64,000 nt of DNA from Bacteroidaceae bacterium (GTDB lineage Bacteria; Bacteroidota; Bacteroidia; Bacteroidales; Bacteroidaceae): NCBI GenBank assembly GCA_017469525.1, contig JAFUGG010000054.1:21337-85336 (forward strand), in the 5' to 3' direction. The position numbers and the translations under genes are program-made. The notes under the pieces were generated by a model that was not told the DNA's origin, ran no database searches, and saw only the letters and a list, made by a program, of their open reading frames with translations. Below, piece after piece: positions 25,212-33,127 of this stretch. Numbering within the stretch: position 1 is the first letter of the stretch; each line of letters begins with the position of its first letter.

Positions 25212-25955
25212 ATGAGACACACACTTACGGCCATCATCCTGCTGGCCATGGCCCTGCAAGGCGTGCAGGCACAAGACACAAAGAGTGAGGAAAAGCCCGG
25301 AGGATGGGACTTCGAACTGCCATCCTTCAAGGTGGGAAAAGCAAAAAAGCATGTCATAGGAGAAAAAACAATAAGCTTCGGCGGCAGTTTCGGCTTTGGC
25401 TTCATCACCGGCATCAACGAGGCAAAAGACGTAGACATAGACATGGGGCAGTCGTTCGAACTGGAATGGGGCGACGCATTCAGCTACGACGTATGCATCG
25501 GCAAGCACGACTTCCTGCACGTCGGGCTGGGCTTCGACTGGAGAAACTACCGCGTGACGGACTACAAGATGTTCCAAAAGGACGAACACGGCATCATCTC
25601 CATGCAGAATTACCCCGAGGGGACGGAACCAAAGTTCAGCCGAATCCACACGTTCAGCCTGACCTTTCCCATACAATACTGTCATTACTTGAACAAGAAG
25701 GTGCGCTTCGCCGTCGGTCCAGAACTGTATATCACGCCCTATGGCTCGCTCAAGACACGCTTCTACGAAGACGGCGAGAAACGGAAACTAACGGCAGGAA
25801 ACATCCACCAAAGCGTCGTGACCCTCGGCGTGCGAGCCGAAATCATGATCAGCCACTTTGGTATCTACTACAAATACAATCCCTTCAACGTCCTGAAGAG
25901 CAACTATGGCCCCAAGTTCAGCAGCATGACCGTGGGCCTGATGGTAGGCTTCTGA
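25212..25955 (+). CDS. Outer-membrane beta-barrel protein
   Basis: 247 residues from the ATG at 25212, which opens the signal peptide MRHTLTAIILLAMALQGVQA. An in-frame extension upstream would overlap the DUF6108 gene. The mature protein has alternating strands (TISFGGSFGFGFITGI, DFLHVGLGFDWRNYRV, VRFAVGPELYITPYGSL) and ends SSMTVGLMVGF, an outer-membrane barrel-type terminal strand ending in Phe. Last gene of the second sigma module, where the first module has MG2- and regulatory-domain proteins instead. Substrate unknown. Confidence 0.75.
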   Translation: MRHTLTAIILLAMALQGVQAQDTKSEEKPGGWDFELPSFKVGKAKKHVIGEKTISFGGSFGFGFITGINEAKDVDIDMGQSFELEWGDAFSYDVCIGKHDFLHVGLGFDWRNYRVTDYKMFQKDEHGIISMQNYPEGTEPKFSRIHTFSLTFPIQYCHYLNKKVRFAVGPELYITPYGSLKTRFYEDGEKRKLTAGNIHQSVVTLGVRAEIMISHFGIYYKYNPFNVLKSNYGPKFSSMTVGLMVGF

Positions 25956-25956
25956 G

Positions 25957-26622
25957 CTAACGGGCCATGGCGATGAAGGCGATGGAGCGGCGGCATTGGT
26001 CGGTGATATACTGCCAGTCCGCCGCTTCTATCCTTTCTTTCGGGAAGAGTTTACTGCCCATTCCGACGCAGAAGGCACCGGACCGGAACCAAGCCGACAG
26101 GTTATCTTCGTCGGGGGAAACGCCTCCCGTGACCATAATCTTGCTCCACGGACACGGAGCCATCATGCCTTTCACGAAAGCAGGACCGTAGACGTCGCCC
26201 GGAAAGACCTTCGTCACGTCGCATCCCAACTCTTGTGCCGTGCCGATTTCGCTCACCGTTCCGCATCCCGGAACATAAGGAACAAGCCGACGATTGCAGA
26301 CGCGAGCCACATCAGGGTTCAGCAACGGCCCCACCACGAAGCAGGCTCCGAGCTGGATATACAGGGCAGCCGTGGGTGCATCCACAATCGAGCCGACACC
26401 CATCGCCAGCTCAGGACACTCATTCGCCGCGAACTTCACGCATTCAGCAAACACCTCGTGAGCAAAGTCGCCACGATTCGTAAACTCGAAAGCCCGCACA
26501 CCACCAGCGTAGCAAGCCTTTATCACCTGCTTCGCGACCTCGGCATCTTTGTGATAGAACACAGGCACCATGCCCGTCGCCTGCAACTTCTGCAGGACTT
26601 GTATCTTGTCGAATTTAGCCAT
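25957..26622 (-). CDS. eda: 2-dehydro-3-deoxyphosphogluconate (KDPG) aldolase
   Basis: 221 residues, class I aldolase that splits KDPG to pyruvate and glyceraldehyde-3-phosphate. The Schiff-base lysine K138 ([11 protein letters not shown]), catalytic E46 and R50 (RAFEFTNRG) and the phosphate-binding GGVSPDEDN loop are present. It follows the KDG kinase gene on the same strand (gap 52 bp with a GC-rich palindrome), so the pair completes the end of hexuronate or pectin breakdown: KDG is phosphorylated, then cleaved. Confidence 0.93.
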   Translation of the reverse strand: MAKFDKIQVLQKLQATGMVPVFYHKDAEVAKQVIKACYAGGVRAFEFTNRGDFAHEVFAECVKFAANECPELAMGVGSIVDAPTAALYIQLGACFVVGPLLNPDVARVCNRRLVPYVPGCGTVSEIGTAQELGCDVTKVFPGDVYGPAFVKGMMAPCPWSKIMVTGGVSPDEDNLSAWFRSGAFCVGMGSKLFPKERIEAADWQYITDQCRRSIAFIAMAR

Positions 26623-26641
26623 TATTCCTATTCTTATTTAA

Positions 26642-26674
26642 GTCCTTCCCTTCAGGGGAGGATTTAGGAGAGGC
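26642..26674. repeat. GC-rich palindromic repeat between kdgK and eda
   Basis: CCTTCCCTTCAGGGGAGG followed by ATTTAGGAGAGGC. It is the intergenic form of the repeat family; it may influence relative expression of the two genes. Confidence 0.6.
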
Positions 26675-27697
26675 TTATCTCTCCACTCTTCCATTGCCGT
26701 TGCCGTTCATGAGGCTCTCCACCTCGCTGACTGAGACGAGATTGATGTCGCCTGGAATCGTGTGCTTCAAGGCACTTGCGGCAACCGCGAACTCCAACGC
26801 CCACTGCATCGGCTTGCCATTTGCCAAGCCATGAATGAGTCCGGCACAGAAGCTGTCGCCACCACCGACGCGGTCCACGATGGGACAAATCTCGTAGCGG
26901 CGGCTCAGGTAGAACTCCTTGCCATCGTAAATCATGGCCTTCCAGCCGTTATGCGACGCGCTGAAACTCTCGCGAAGCGTGCTTACGACGTACTGAAAAC
27001 CGAACCTCTTTGCCATTCCCTGAAAGATATTCTTGTAGCCGTCGGCATCTGTCTTGCCGTTCTCGACGTCGGCCTCGGGACGGAAACCAAGGCACTTCTC
27101 AGCATCTTCCTCGTTTCCGATGCAGACATCGACGTACTGCATCAGTGGACGCATCACTTTCTGTGCTTCCTCAGCACTCCACAACTTGTGCCGATAATTG
27201 AGGTCACAACTGATGGTCACACCAGCTTTCTTGGCCGCGATGCAAGCCTTCTCGACACACTCGGCAGTACTCTTCGACAAGGCAGGCGTGATGCCGCTCC
27301 AATGGAACCAATCGGCGTCGCGGAAAATGGTGTCGAAGTCGAAATCGTCCGGCATTGCATCGCTGATGCTGCTATGTGCCCTGTCGTAGATAACCTTACT
27401 GGGGCGAAGGCTACTGCCCGTTTCGAGATAATAGATGCCCAGGCGCTCTCCGCCCCGGGCAACATATCTCGTGTGCACACCAAAGCGACGAAGGCTGTTG
27501 ACGGCTGCTTGCCCTATCTCGTGTGTTGGTATCTTGCTGACGAAGAAAGCCTCGTTGCCATAGTTCTGCAGGCTGACTGCGACATTCGCCTCGCCGCCTC
27601 CATAGTTGACATCAAAGCTGTCGGACTGGACGAATCTGCTGTTGCCCGGAGTTGAGAGGCGCAACATAATCTCCCCCATTGTTACTATCTTTGCCAT
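26675..27697 (-). CDS. kdgK: 2-keto-3-deoxygluconate kinase (PfkB family)
   Basis: 340 residues from the ATG at 27695-27697 (MAKIVTMGEIMLRLSTPGN); a longer in-frame ORF runs through the promoter and is not used. PfkB ribokinase fold: substrate-binding GGGEANVAVSLQNYG near residue 34, and the ATP/anion-hole motif DRVGGGDSFCAGLI with the catalytic aspartate. Phosphorylates KDG to KDPG for the adjacent aldolase. A strong -7 box lies at 27738-27746. Confidence 0.93.
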   Translation of the reverse strand: MAKIVTMGEIMLRLSTPGNSRFVQSDSFDVNYGGGEANVAVSLQNYGNEAFFVSKIPTHEIGQAAVNSLRRFGVHTRYVARGGERLGIYYLETGSSLRPSKVIYDRAHSSISDAMPDDFDFDTIFRDADWFHWSGITPALSKSTAECVEKACIAAKKAGVTISCDLNYRHKLWSAEEAQKVMRPLMQYVDVCIGNEEDAEKCLGFRPEADVENGKTDADGYKNIFQGMAKRFGFQYVVSTLRESFSASHNGWKAMIYDGKEFYLSRRYEICPIVDRVGGGDSFCAGLIHGLANGKPMQWALEFAVAASALKHTIPGDINLVSVSEVESLMNGNGNGRVER

Positions 27698-27737
27698 ATT
27701 TCGATGTGTATTCTTTCTTCTATTGATGTTATCTTGT

Positions 27738-27746
27738 GCAAAGATA
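27738..27746 (-). promoter_or_regulatory. -7 promoter box for kdgK-eda
   Basis: Reads TATCTTTGC on the minus strand, about 41 bp before the kdgK ATG. Confidence 0.6.
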
Positions 27747-27843
27747 AGGATTAATTTTGGAAAAGATAATACTATAATGCAATTAATTTCGGCAAAAGTT
27801 GTTTTTTTATTCGAAAAAGAGGATTTGGCAAGGGAAAATGTTG

Positions 27844-27852
27844 TAACTTCGC
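27844..27852 (+). promoter_or_regulatory. -7 promoter box for nhaC, next to its start codon
   Basis: Reads TAACTTCGC. Only three bases separate it from the GTG at 27856, implying a leaderless or nearly leaderless message. Confidence 0.5.
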
Positions 27853-27855
27853 GGC

Positions 27856-29199
27856 GTGAAAGAAGGCGTTTCCAACAAAAGAGGGCTGCTTGCATTGAGT
27901 CCGCTCATCGTTTTTCTGCTGCTATACTTGTTCCTGAGTCTTGCAGCCGACGATTTCTATGCGGTTCCGCTGACCGTTGCCTTCCTTGCTGCATCGCTCT
28001 ACAGTCTGTTCATCATGCGAGGGCTTTCCATCAGTCAGCGTTTCGAGCGTCTGGCAGAAGGCGCGGCCTCGCCCAGCGTCATGCAGATGCTGTGGATATT
28101 CATTCTGGCGGGAGCCTTTGCTGCGACAGCGAAGCAGATGGGAGCCATTGATGCGACGATACATCTTGCTCTGACCGCTGTTCCGCCAGGCTTTGTGCTG
28201 AGCAGCCTGTTCCTTGCAGCTTGTTTCATCTCGCTTGCCACCGGCACCAGCGTCGGCACGATTGCCGCGCTCGTTCCCATTGCTGGGAGCATGGCCGAAC
28301 AGACGGGGACGGGTACGACCATGATGGTAGCGATAGTGGTTGGCGGCGCTTATTTTGGCGACAACCTCAGCTTCATATCCGACACAACGATTGTGGCTAC
28401 GCAGACGCAAGGCTGCGAGATGAAGGACAAGTTCCGTGCCAACATCTGGATTGCCCTGCCGGCCGCCGTCATCTGCCTCGTGCTATATGCCTGTCTGCCT
28501 GCCGTCAGCGTCAGGCCAGATGACATGGGCGAGGTCTTCTACCCTGCTATTATACCTTATATATATATTATAGTGGCGGCCCTGGCTGGCATGAATGTGA
28601 TGCTGGTGCTGGCTTCTGCGACAGTGCTTGCCGGCTTGACAGGCATCGCTTCCGGTGCTTTGTCGCCTTTCGGATGGCTCAAGGCGATGAACGACGGCAT
28701 TATGGGCATGAGCGAACTCATCATTGTGACGCTCCTTGCGGCCGGTTTGATGCAGGTCATCAGAAAGGCAGGCGGCATCGATTGGCTCATGCAGCTTTTC
28801 GGACAGCGGCAAGGCAGCCGACGCAAAGCAGAGCTGAGCATGGCGGCAATGGTGATGCTGACGGACTTCTGCACCGCTAACAATACGATTGCCATACTAA
28901 GCGTCGGGCCCTTGGCACGTTATCTTGCCTTGCGCTACGATATCCCCGCGAAGCGTGCCGCAAGCATCCTCGACACCTTCAGCTGCATGGCACAGGGCAT
29001 CATCCCCTACGGCGCACAGATGCTCATAGCAAGCGGACTGGCTGCCGTCAACCCTCTCGACATCATTCCCTACCTCTACTATCCATACATCCTGGGAGTA
29101 GTGGCACTCATCTACATAAGCCTCTCCCCTAACCCCTCCCCTGAAGGGAAGGGGGAAGTTTTGAAGGAAAAGCCGGACAACGTCATATCAGAACTATGA
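27856..29199 (+). CDS. nhaC: Na+/H+ antiporter, NhaC family
   Basis: 447 residues starting with GTG, since no ATG precedes the first membrane segment (LLALSPLIVFLLLYLFLSL). About 11-12 membrane helices. Family landmarks: LATGTSVGTIAALVPIAGSM, the GGAYFGDNLSFISDTTIVAT motif, and a late TDFCTANNTIAI segment. Exchanges sodium for protons across the inner membrane. The C-terminal cytoplasmic tail contains a translated GC-rich repeat (SPNPSPEGKGEV). The stop overlaps the rsmG start in ATGA form. Confidence 0.9.
   Translation: MKEGVSNKRGLLALSPLIVFLLLYLFLSLAADDFYAVPLTVAFLAASLYSLFIMRGLSISQRFERLAEGAASPSVMQMLWIFILAGAFAATAKQMGAIDATIHLALTAVPPGFVLSSLFLAACFISLATGTSVGTIAALVPIAGSMAEQTGTGTTMMVAIVVGGAYFGDNLSFISDTTIVATQTQGCEMKDKFRANIWIALPAAVICLVLYACLPAVSVRPDDMGEVFYPAIIPYIYIIVAALAGMNVMLVLASATVLAGLTGIASGALSPFGWLKAMNDGIMGMSELIIVTLLAAGLMQVIRKAGGIDWLMQLFGQRQGSRRKAELSMAAMVMLTDFCTANNTIAILSVGPLARYLALRYDIPAKRAASILDTFSCMAQGIIPYGAQMLIASGLAAVNPLDIIPYLYYPYILGVVALIYISLSPNPSPEGKGEVLKEKPDNVISEL
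29121..29158. repeat. GC-rich palindromic repeat at the 3' end of nhaC
   Basis: CCTCTCCCCTAACC then CCTCCCCTGAAGGGAAGGGG. Translated as LSPNPSPEGKGE near the C-terminus of the antiporter. Confidence 0.75.
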
Positions 29200-29819
29200 A
29201 ATCGGAACTCATCAACAAGTATTTCAGCCTGACTGACCAGCAGAAGGAGCAGTTTGCGGCACTCGACGCGCTCTATCGCGACTGGAACAGCAAGATAAAT
29301 GTCATCTCGCGGAAGGACATCGACAATCTCTACGAGCACCACGTCCTCCACTCGCTCGCCATTGCCGAACTGATTCGGTTCAAGCCTGGCACGAGCATCA
29401 TGGACTTGGGCACGGGCGGCGGCTTCCCAGGGATTCCGCTGGCCATCATGTTTCCGGAGGCGAAGTTCCACCTTGTCGACTCCATCGGCAAAAAGATTCG
29501 TGTCTGCGGGGAGGTCGCCAAAGCACTCGACTTGAAGAACGTCACAACCCAATGGAGCCGTGCGGAGGAGGTGAAGCAGCAGTTCCATTTCGTCGTATCA
29601 CGCGCCGTGATGCCCCTACCCGACTTGGTGAAGATAGTCCGCAAAAGCATTTGCAAGGAGCAAATCAATGCCTTACCGGGCGGACTCATCTGCCTGAAGG
29701 GCGGAGAACTCGAGCAGGAAGCCCGTCCCTTCGGCAAGGCTGCCGAGATCATCCCACTTAGCGAATACTTCGAAGAACCTTTCTTCGAGACAAAGAAACT
29801 GGTATATCTGCCACTATGA
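29196..29819 (+). CDS. rsmG: 16S rRNA (guanine-527-N7)-methyltransferase RsmG
   Basis: 207 residues, the normal size. SAM-binding motif I MDLGTGGGFPGIPLAIMFPE (about 69-88), the HHVLHSLAIAEL helix before it, and SRAVMPLPDLV are diagnostic. It methylates G527 in the 530 loop of 16S rRNA. It overlaps nhaC upstream and the metallo-hydrolase gene downstream by 4 bp each, giving a three-gene operon. Confidence 0.95.
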   Translation: MKSELINKYFSLTDQQKEQFAALDALYRDWNSKINVISRKDIDNLYEHHVLHSLAIAELIRFKPGTSIMDLGTGGGFPGIPLAIMFPEAKFHLVDSIGKKIRVCGEVAKALDLKNVTTQWSRAEEVKQQFHFVVSRAVMPLPDLVKIVRKSICKEQINALPGGLICLKGGELEQEARPFGKAAEIIPLSEYFEEPFFETKKLVYLPL

Positions 29820-30454
29820 AGTACATCTCTTTCACTTTCAACCCCATACAGGAGAACTGTTACCTAATATGGGACGAACAGACGCTCGAGGCTGCCATCG
29901 TAGATTGCGGCGCGTGGAACCGCCAGGAGGAGCAGTCGCTGGCCGGCTGCATCGAGGCGCACGGACTAAAGATGAAGTATGCCCTGCAGACGCACGCCCA
30001 CTTCGACCACACCTTCGGACTTCCCTTCATTCACCGCACCTACGGACTTCGCCCCGTCATGCACTGCAACGAGGCCGACACCTACCGTCAGATGCCCGGC
30101 ATGGCTGCGCAGTTCGGACTGAACATCGGCGGCGGAATGCCTCCTATAGAACGGCTTATGAACGACGGCGACGAGGTCAGCCTGGGCCAGACTGCCATAC
30201 GCTTCATCCATACGCCAGGCCATACGCCAGGCTCATCTTCGCTCTATATCCCCGACGCCCAGCTCTTGTTCAGCGGCGACACGCTTTTTCAGGGGAGCAT
30301 AGGGCGGTCTGACTTGCCCGGAGGCGACTTCGAGGCTGAGCTGGATAGCATCCGAAACAAGCTCTTCAGCCTGCCAGAGGAGACCGTCGTCCTCTGCGGA
30401 CATGGCCCCAGCACCACCATCGGCGAGGAGAAACTGCACAACTATTACGTCTGA
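29816..30454 (+). CDS. Metallo-beta-lactamase-fold hydrolase (glyoxalase II-like)
   Basis: 212 residues. The zinc motif THAHFDH (about 59-65) matches HxHxDH, followed by TPGHTPGSSSLY with a further ligand histidine, FSGDTLF with the bridging aspartate and VLCGHGP with the final histidine. Its closest class is small glyoxalase II-like thioesterases of Bacteroidetes; substrate unknown. Cytoplasmic. Translationally coupled to rsmG by a 4-bp overlap. A partial inverted repeat downstream (about 30499-30540, GATGCAG ... CTGCATC) may end the transcript. Confidence 0.88.
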   Translation: MKYISFTFNPIQENCYLIWDEQTLEAAIVDCGAWNRQEEQSLAGCIEAHGLKMKYALQTHAHFDHTFGLPFIHRTYGLRPVMHCNEADTYRQMPGMAAQFGLNIGGGMPPIERLMNDGDEVSLGQTAIRFIHTPGHTPGSSSLYIPDAQLLFSGDTLFQGSIGRSDLPGGDFEAELDSIRNKLFSLPEETVVLCGHGPSTTIGEEKLHNYYV

Positions 30455-30579
30455 CCTCTCAGAGGAGTCGGAAAACGCTCCACGGAGCAAAGGCCGATGC
30501 AGCACCATGTGTCTGTCGACACACGATGATTCTGCATCCATTTTTCTTGTGTCTGAAACCCAACACAACAGGGAGGGTT

Positions 30580-30649
30580 GATTGCACATACATGTAGATG
30601 CAATTGCATATACATGTAGATGCAATTGCATCTACATGTATGTGCAATC
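30580..30649. repeat. 70-bp palindromic intergenic repeat, copy 2
   Basis: Same architecture as the copies at 23181 and 41722: outer arms GATTGCA/TGCAATC, inner units with ACATGT and GCAATTGC at a 22-bp period. The outer stem is extended by GGGTT/AACCC. Confidence 0.9.
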
Positions 30650-30772
30650 AACCCATGCTGCAACCTGAGGCATCTCGAAATGTAAAAACCATTAATGATT
30701 ATCCGTAGTCGTACCACATTTGTATGCTACAACCCATGGCTTTTTGCGCTCCTACAGAACAAGTACTCAGAC

Positions 30773-30819
30773 GACAAGGCGGCGGGACTGCATCGAAGCA
30801 AGTCCCGCCGCCTTTGTCG
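30773..30819 (-). terminator. GC-rich hairpin downstream of the GH30 gene
   Basis: GACAAGGCGGCGGGACT pairs with AGTCCCGCCGCCTTTGTC, with a one-base bulge and a 12-nt loop. It starts 24 bp past the GH30 stop. No long T run follows on either strand, so termination is likely but not proven by the sequence. Confidence 0.55.
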
Positions 30820-30842
30820 AAGCTGTCAGAACAGCTTTCTTG

Positions 30843-33125
30843 TCAACGCTTTAATACCTTGTTGGATTTACCATCCTGATTGTTGATGATATAAACGCCA
30901 CGGCGGCCGGTGTTCTGCACACGGCGGCCGGCGAGGTCGTAGATGCCATGAGAGCCTTTCCTCGTGGAGGCTTGGAGAGGGCTGTCCACTCCTGTCGGCA
31001 TCTCCCACTCCTTGATATAGACAGGAGCATTCTTCTGTCCGTCACGTACGTCCACGACGGCTGTCCACCGGCTGCCCTCGGGAATACGACGACTCGCCAC
31101 ACGCTTGTAGATGTGACCATCGGCATGCGCTGCCGTACCTCTGCCAAGGTTGAAATGGTTGCTGCCATTTGTCGTATCATAAGAAAGGGAAGACTCGGCC
31201 GTCGACTTGCCGGAGAACATCTCAGAGAGGTCGGACTTCAGATAGAAAGCCATGTCGATGGCTTCATCGTTCAGCTGCTCTCCGATGGTGAAGGTGTACT
31301 CATAGAGTCCCAGCTCCACCTCGGCCATCGCGATGGCGTTCTCTGGAAGCGTCTCCGTGCTGGGATAAAAAAAAACGCGGCCAACACTCTTTGCTGGTCC
31401 GCAGATGTAAAGTCCCTCTTTAGTGGGAGAGCACAGAAGGGTTTGTGCCACCATGTCCACTTCCACGTCGTACTTCCCGTCGACAGGCAGGAAGGTGAGC
31501 GTCCCGTCCGAAGCCTCATACCAGAAGAAGTCGCAGTCAATATGCCAGGCCTCTGGCGTATCGATGAAGTTCTGGGTCAGCGACTCGAGTTGTGTTGCCT
31601 GGATGGTTCCCTTGTAGCATCCCACCTGCTTCGTGGAGGTCAGGTTCTTGCCGCCCAGCTGCACCTTCTTCTCCTCGTCGCCGCCAATGACGACGGTCAC
31701 GATGCTCTTCGCCGGCAAGGTGAAGCTTGCCACAGCCGTCGATTCGGCAGCCATCGACACCTGATAGCTGCTGCCTCCCGTATTGAAAACCACAGCACCG
31801 TAAGTGCCGTCGAGATTGGCAAAGGCAATGTAGCTGATGTCCGACGAGGTGCCCGACATGCTGGCCTCAATGCGATGCGCCCCAGGATGAGCGGCGAGAC
31901 TGGCGTGCGCCATGACGAAATAGTGGGAGTTGTACGTTATGGTGTGATAATCGTTTTGGTCAATATCCACCGCCCCATAGCAGGTCTGGCAACCGCCATC
32001 GAGGTTGGGGCCACGGTTGAGGTCGAGCATGAAGTTCCACACCATCACGGCCTTGCTCTGCCGCGTCACCGTGTTGTAGACAAGATTCTTCATATCCGTC
32101 AGGAGTCGCGACGAGAGGTTGCGCCCGTCGTTCCATGTGCCGATACTCGTCTCGGTGAAGATGACCTCCTTGTCCGGTGCCTTCTGGTTAATGTCGTCCA
32201 ATTCGGAGGCACTGCCTCCGTAGTCGTGCCAGGCACTGCCCACAACGAGTTCCTTGCCGTCCATGTCCGGGTCGAGCGCATTATAGAAGTTGATGGGATA
32301 GTCCTGCTGGCTGCTGATGTTGTCGTAATTATAATTGTGGTCGAAGCAATAAATCTTCGTCTTGATGCCAGCATGGGCGAAGGCCGGGGCAAGCTTATTG
32401 ACGAAAGCCGCCTCCTCATCCCACGGCATGTAGAGGCTTGCGCAGTTGCCTTTATTGAGAGGCTCGTTCTGCGGCGTCACGGCATAGATGGGAATGCCTT
32501 CTGCTTCGAAGGCCTGGACGAAGCGGACGAAATAGTCGGCATACGTCTGGTAGTGGTTGGGATTGAGCGAACCGCTGGTCCACGAGTCGTAGCCCACCCT
32601 ATTGCTTAGGCTCTTCACCTTCATCCACTTGGGACAAGTCCAAGGCGAACCGATAATCTTCAGCTCGGGATTGATGGCAAGTATCTCCTTGAGGATGGGA
32701 ATGACATACTGCGTCTCGTCGTTATGCAGACGGAAATTCTCCAGTCCCTCCTTGTCGCAAAGCGAATACTCGGTGCTCGAGAAGTCGGAACAACCGATGC
32801 TGATGCGGACATAGCTGACGCCATAGCCGTCCGTCCTGGAGAAGGTTCGCTTCAGGAAAGCATGGCGGTCGGCAGGAGCCATCTGCATGAGGTTATAGCT
32901 GGCACTGTAGGTAATGGCATAGCCAAAGCCGTCCATCTCCTGATAGGTCGTGGCGGGAGTGAGCGTAATGTGCTTCGTCAGCTTCACTCGCGACGTTTGT
33001 GCCGTGGTGTACTCCATCTGCTTCTTGCCGTCGGCAGTGGTCGTGTAGATACGTACCTGCTCAGCAAAGACAGGGATAGAGATGAGGGAAAAGAGAATGG
33101 AAGAGAAAATGGTGCGGTGTGTCAT
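30843..33125 (-). CDS. GH30-family glycoside hydrolase, secreted
   Basis: 760 residues with a signal peptide (MTHRTIFSSILFSLISIPVF, cleavage near AEQ). The (beta/alpha)8 domain begins at QEMDGFGYAITYSASYNLM (about 62-80), the usual GH30 opening. The acid/base glutamate is E221 in TPQNEP and the nucleophile E325 in VIFTETSIG. A beta-sandwich domain and a further C-terminal module follow, and the protein ends GIYDLAGRRVQNTGRRGVYI plus a basic tail, resembling a type IX secretion sorting domain. GH30 enzymes act on beta-glucans, glucuronoxylan or glucosylceramide; which one cannot be decided here. Last gene of the minus-strand block; 2 bp after the propeller lipoprotein gene. Confidence 0.88.
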   Translation of the reverse strand: MTHRTIFSSILFSLISIPVFAEQVRIYTTTADGKKQMEYTTAQTSRVKLTKHITLTPATTYQEMDGFGYAITYSASYNLMQMAPADRHAFLKRTFSRTDGYGVSYVRISIGCSDFSSTEYSLCDKEGLENFRLHNDETQYVIPILKEILAINPELKIIGSPWTCPKWMKVKSLSNRVGYDSWTSGSLNPNHYQTYADYFVRFVQAFEAEGIPIYAVTPQNEPLNKGNCASLYMPWDEEAAFVNKLAPAFAHAGIKTKIYCFDHNYNYDNISSQQDYPINFYNALDPDMDGKELVVGSAWHDYGGSASELDDINQKAPDKEVIFTETSIGTWNDGRNLSSRLLTDMKNLVYNTVTRQSKAVMVWNFMLDLNRGPNLDGGCQTCYGAVDIDQNDYHTITYNSHYFVMAHASLAAHPGAHRIEASMSGTSSDISYIAFANLDGTYGAVVFNTGGSSYQVSMAAESTAVASFTLPAKSIVTVVIGGDEEKKVQLGGKNLTSTKQVGCYKGTIQATQLESLTQNFIDTPEAWHIDCDFFWYEASDGTLTFLPVDGKYDVEVDMVAQTLLCSPTKEGLYICGPAKSVGRVFFYPSTETLPENAIAMAEVELGLYEYTFTIGEQLNDEAIDMAFYLKSDLSEMFSGKSTAESSLSYDTTNGSNHFNLGRGTAAHADGHIYKRVASRRIPEGSRWTAVVDVRDGQKNAPVYIKEWEMPTGVDSPLQASTRKGSHGIYDLAGRRVQNTGRRGVYIINNQDGKSNKVLKR

Positions 33126-33127
33126 AG

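Larger units (their letters stand above)
30455..30842. other. Intergenic stretch between convergent genes
   Basis: 388 bp without a gene. It holds a GATGCAG...CTGCATC inverted repeat (about 30499-30540), the second 70-bp palindromic repeat (30580-30649) and a strong GC-rich hairpin (30773-30819). Confidence 0.6.

Noticed and set aside
30580..30649. 70-bp palindromic repeat as an ordinary transcription terminator
   Set aside because: It has no T run, its copies are sequence-related at three loci, and typical terminators are already present at other gene ends.
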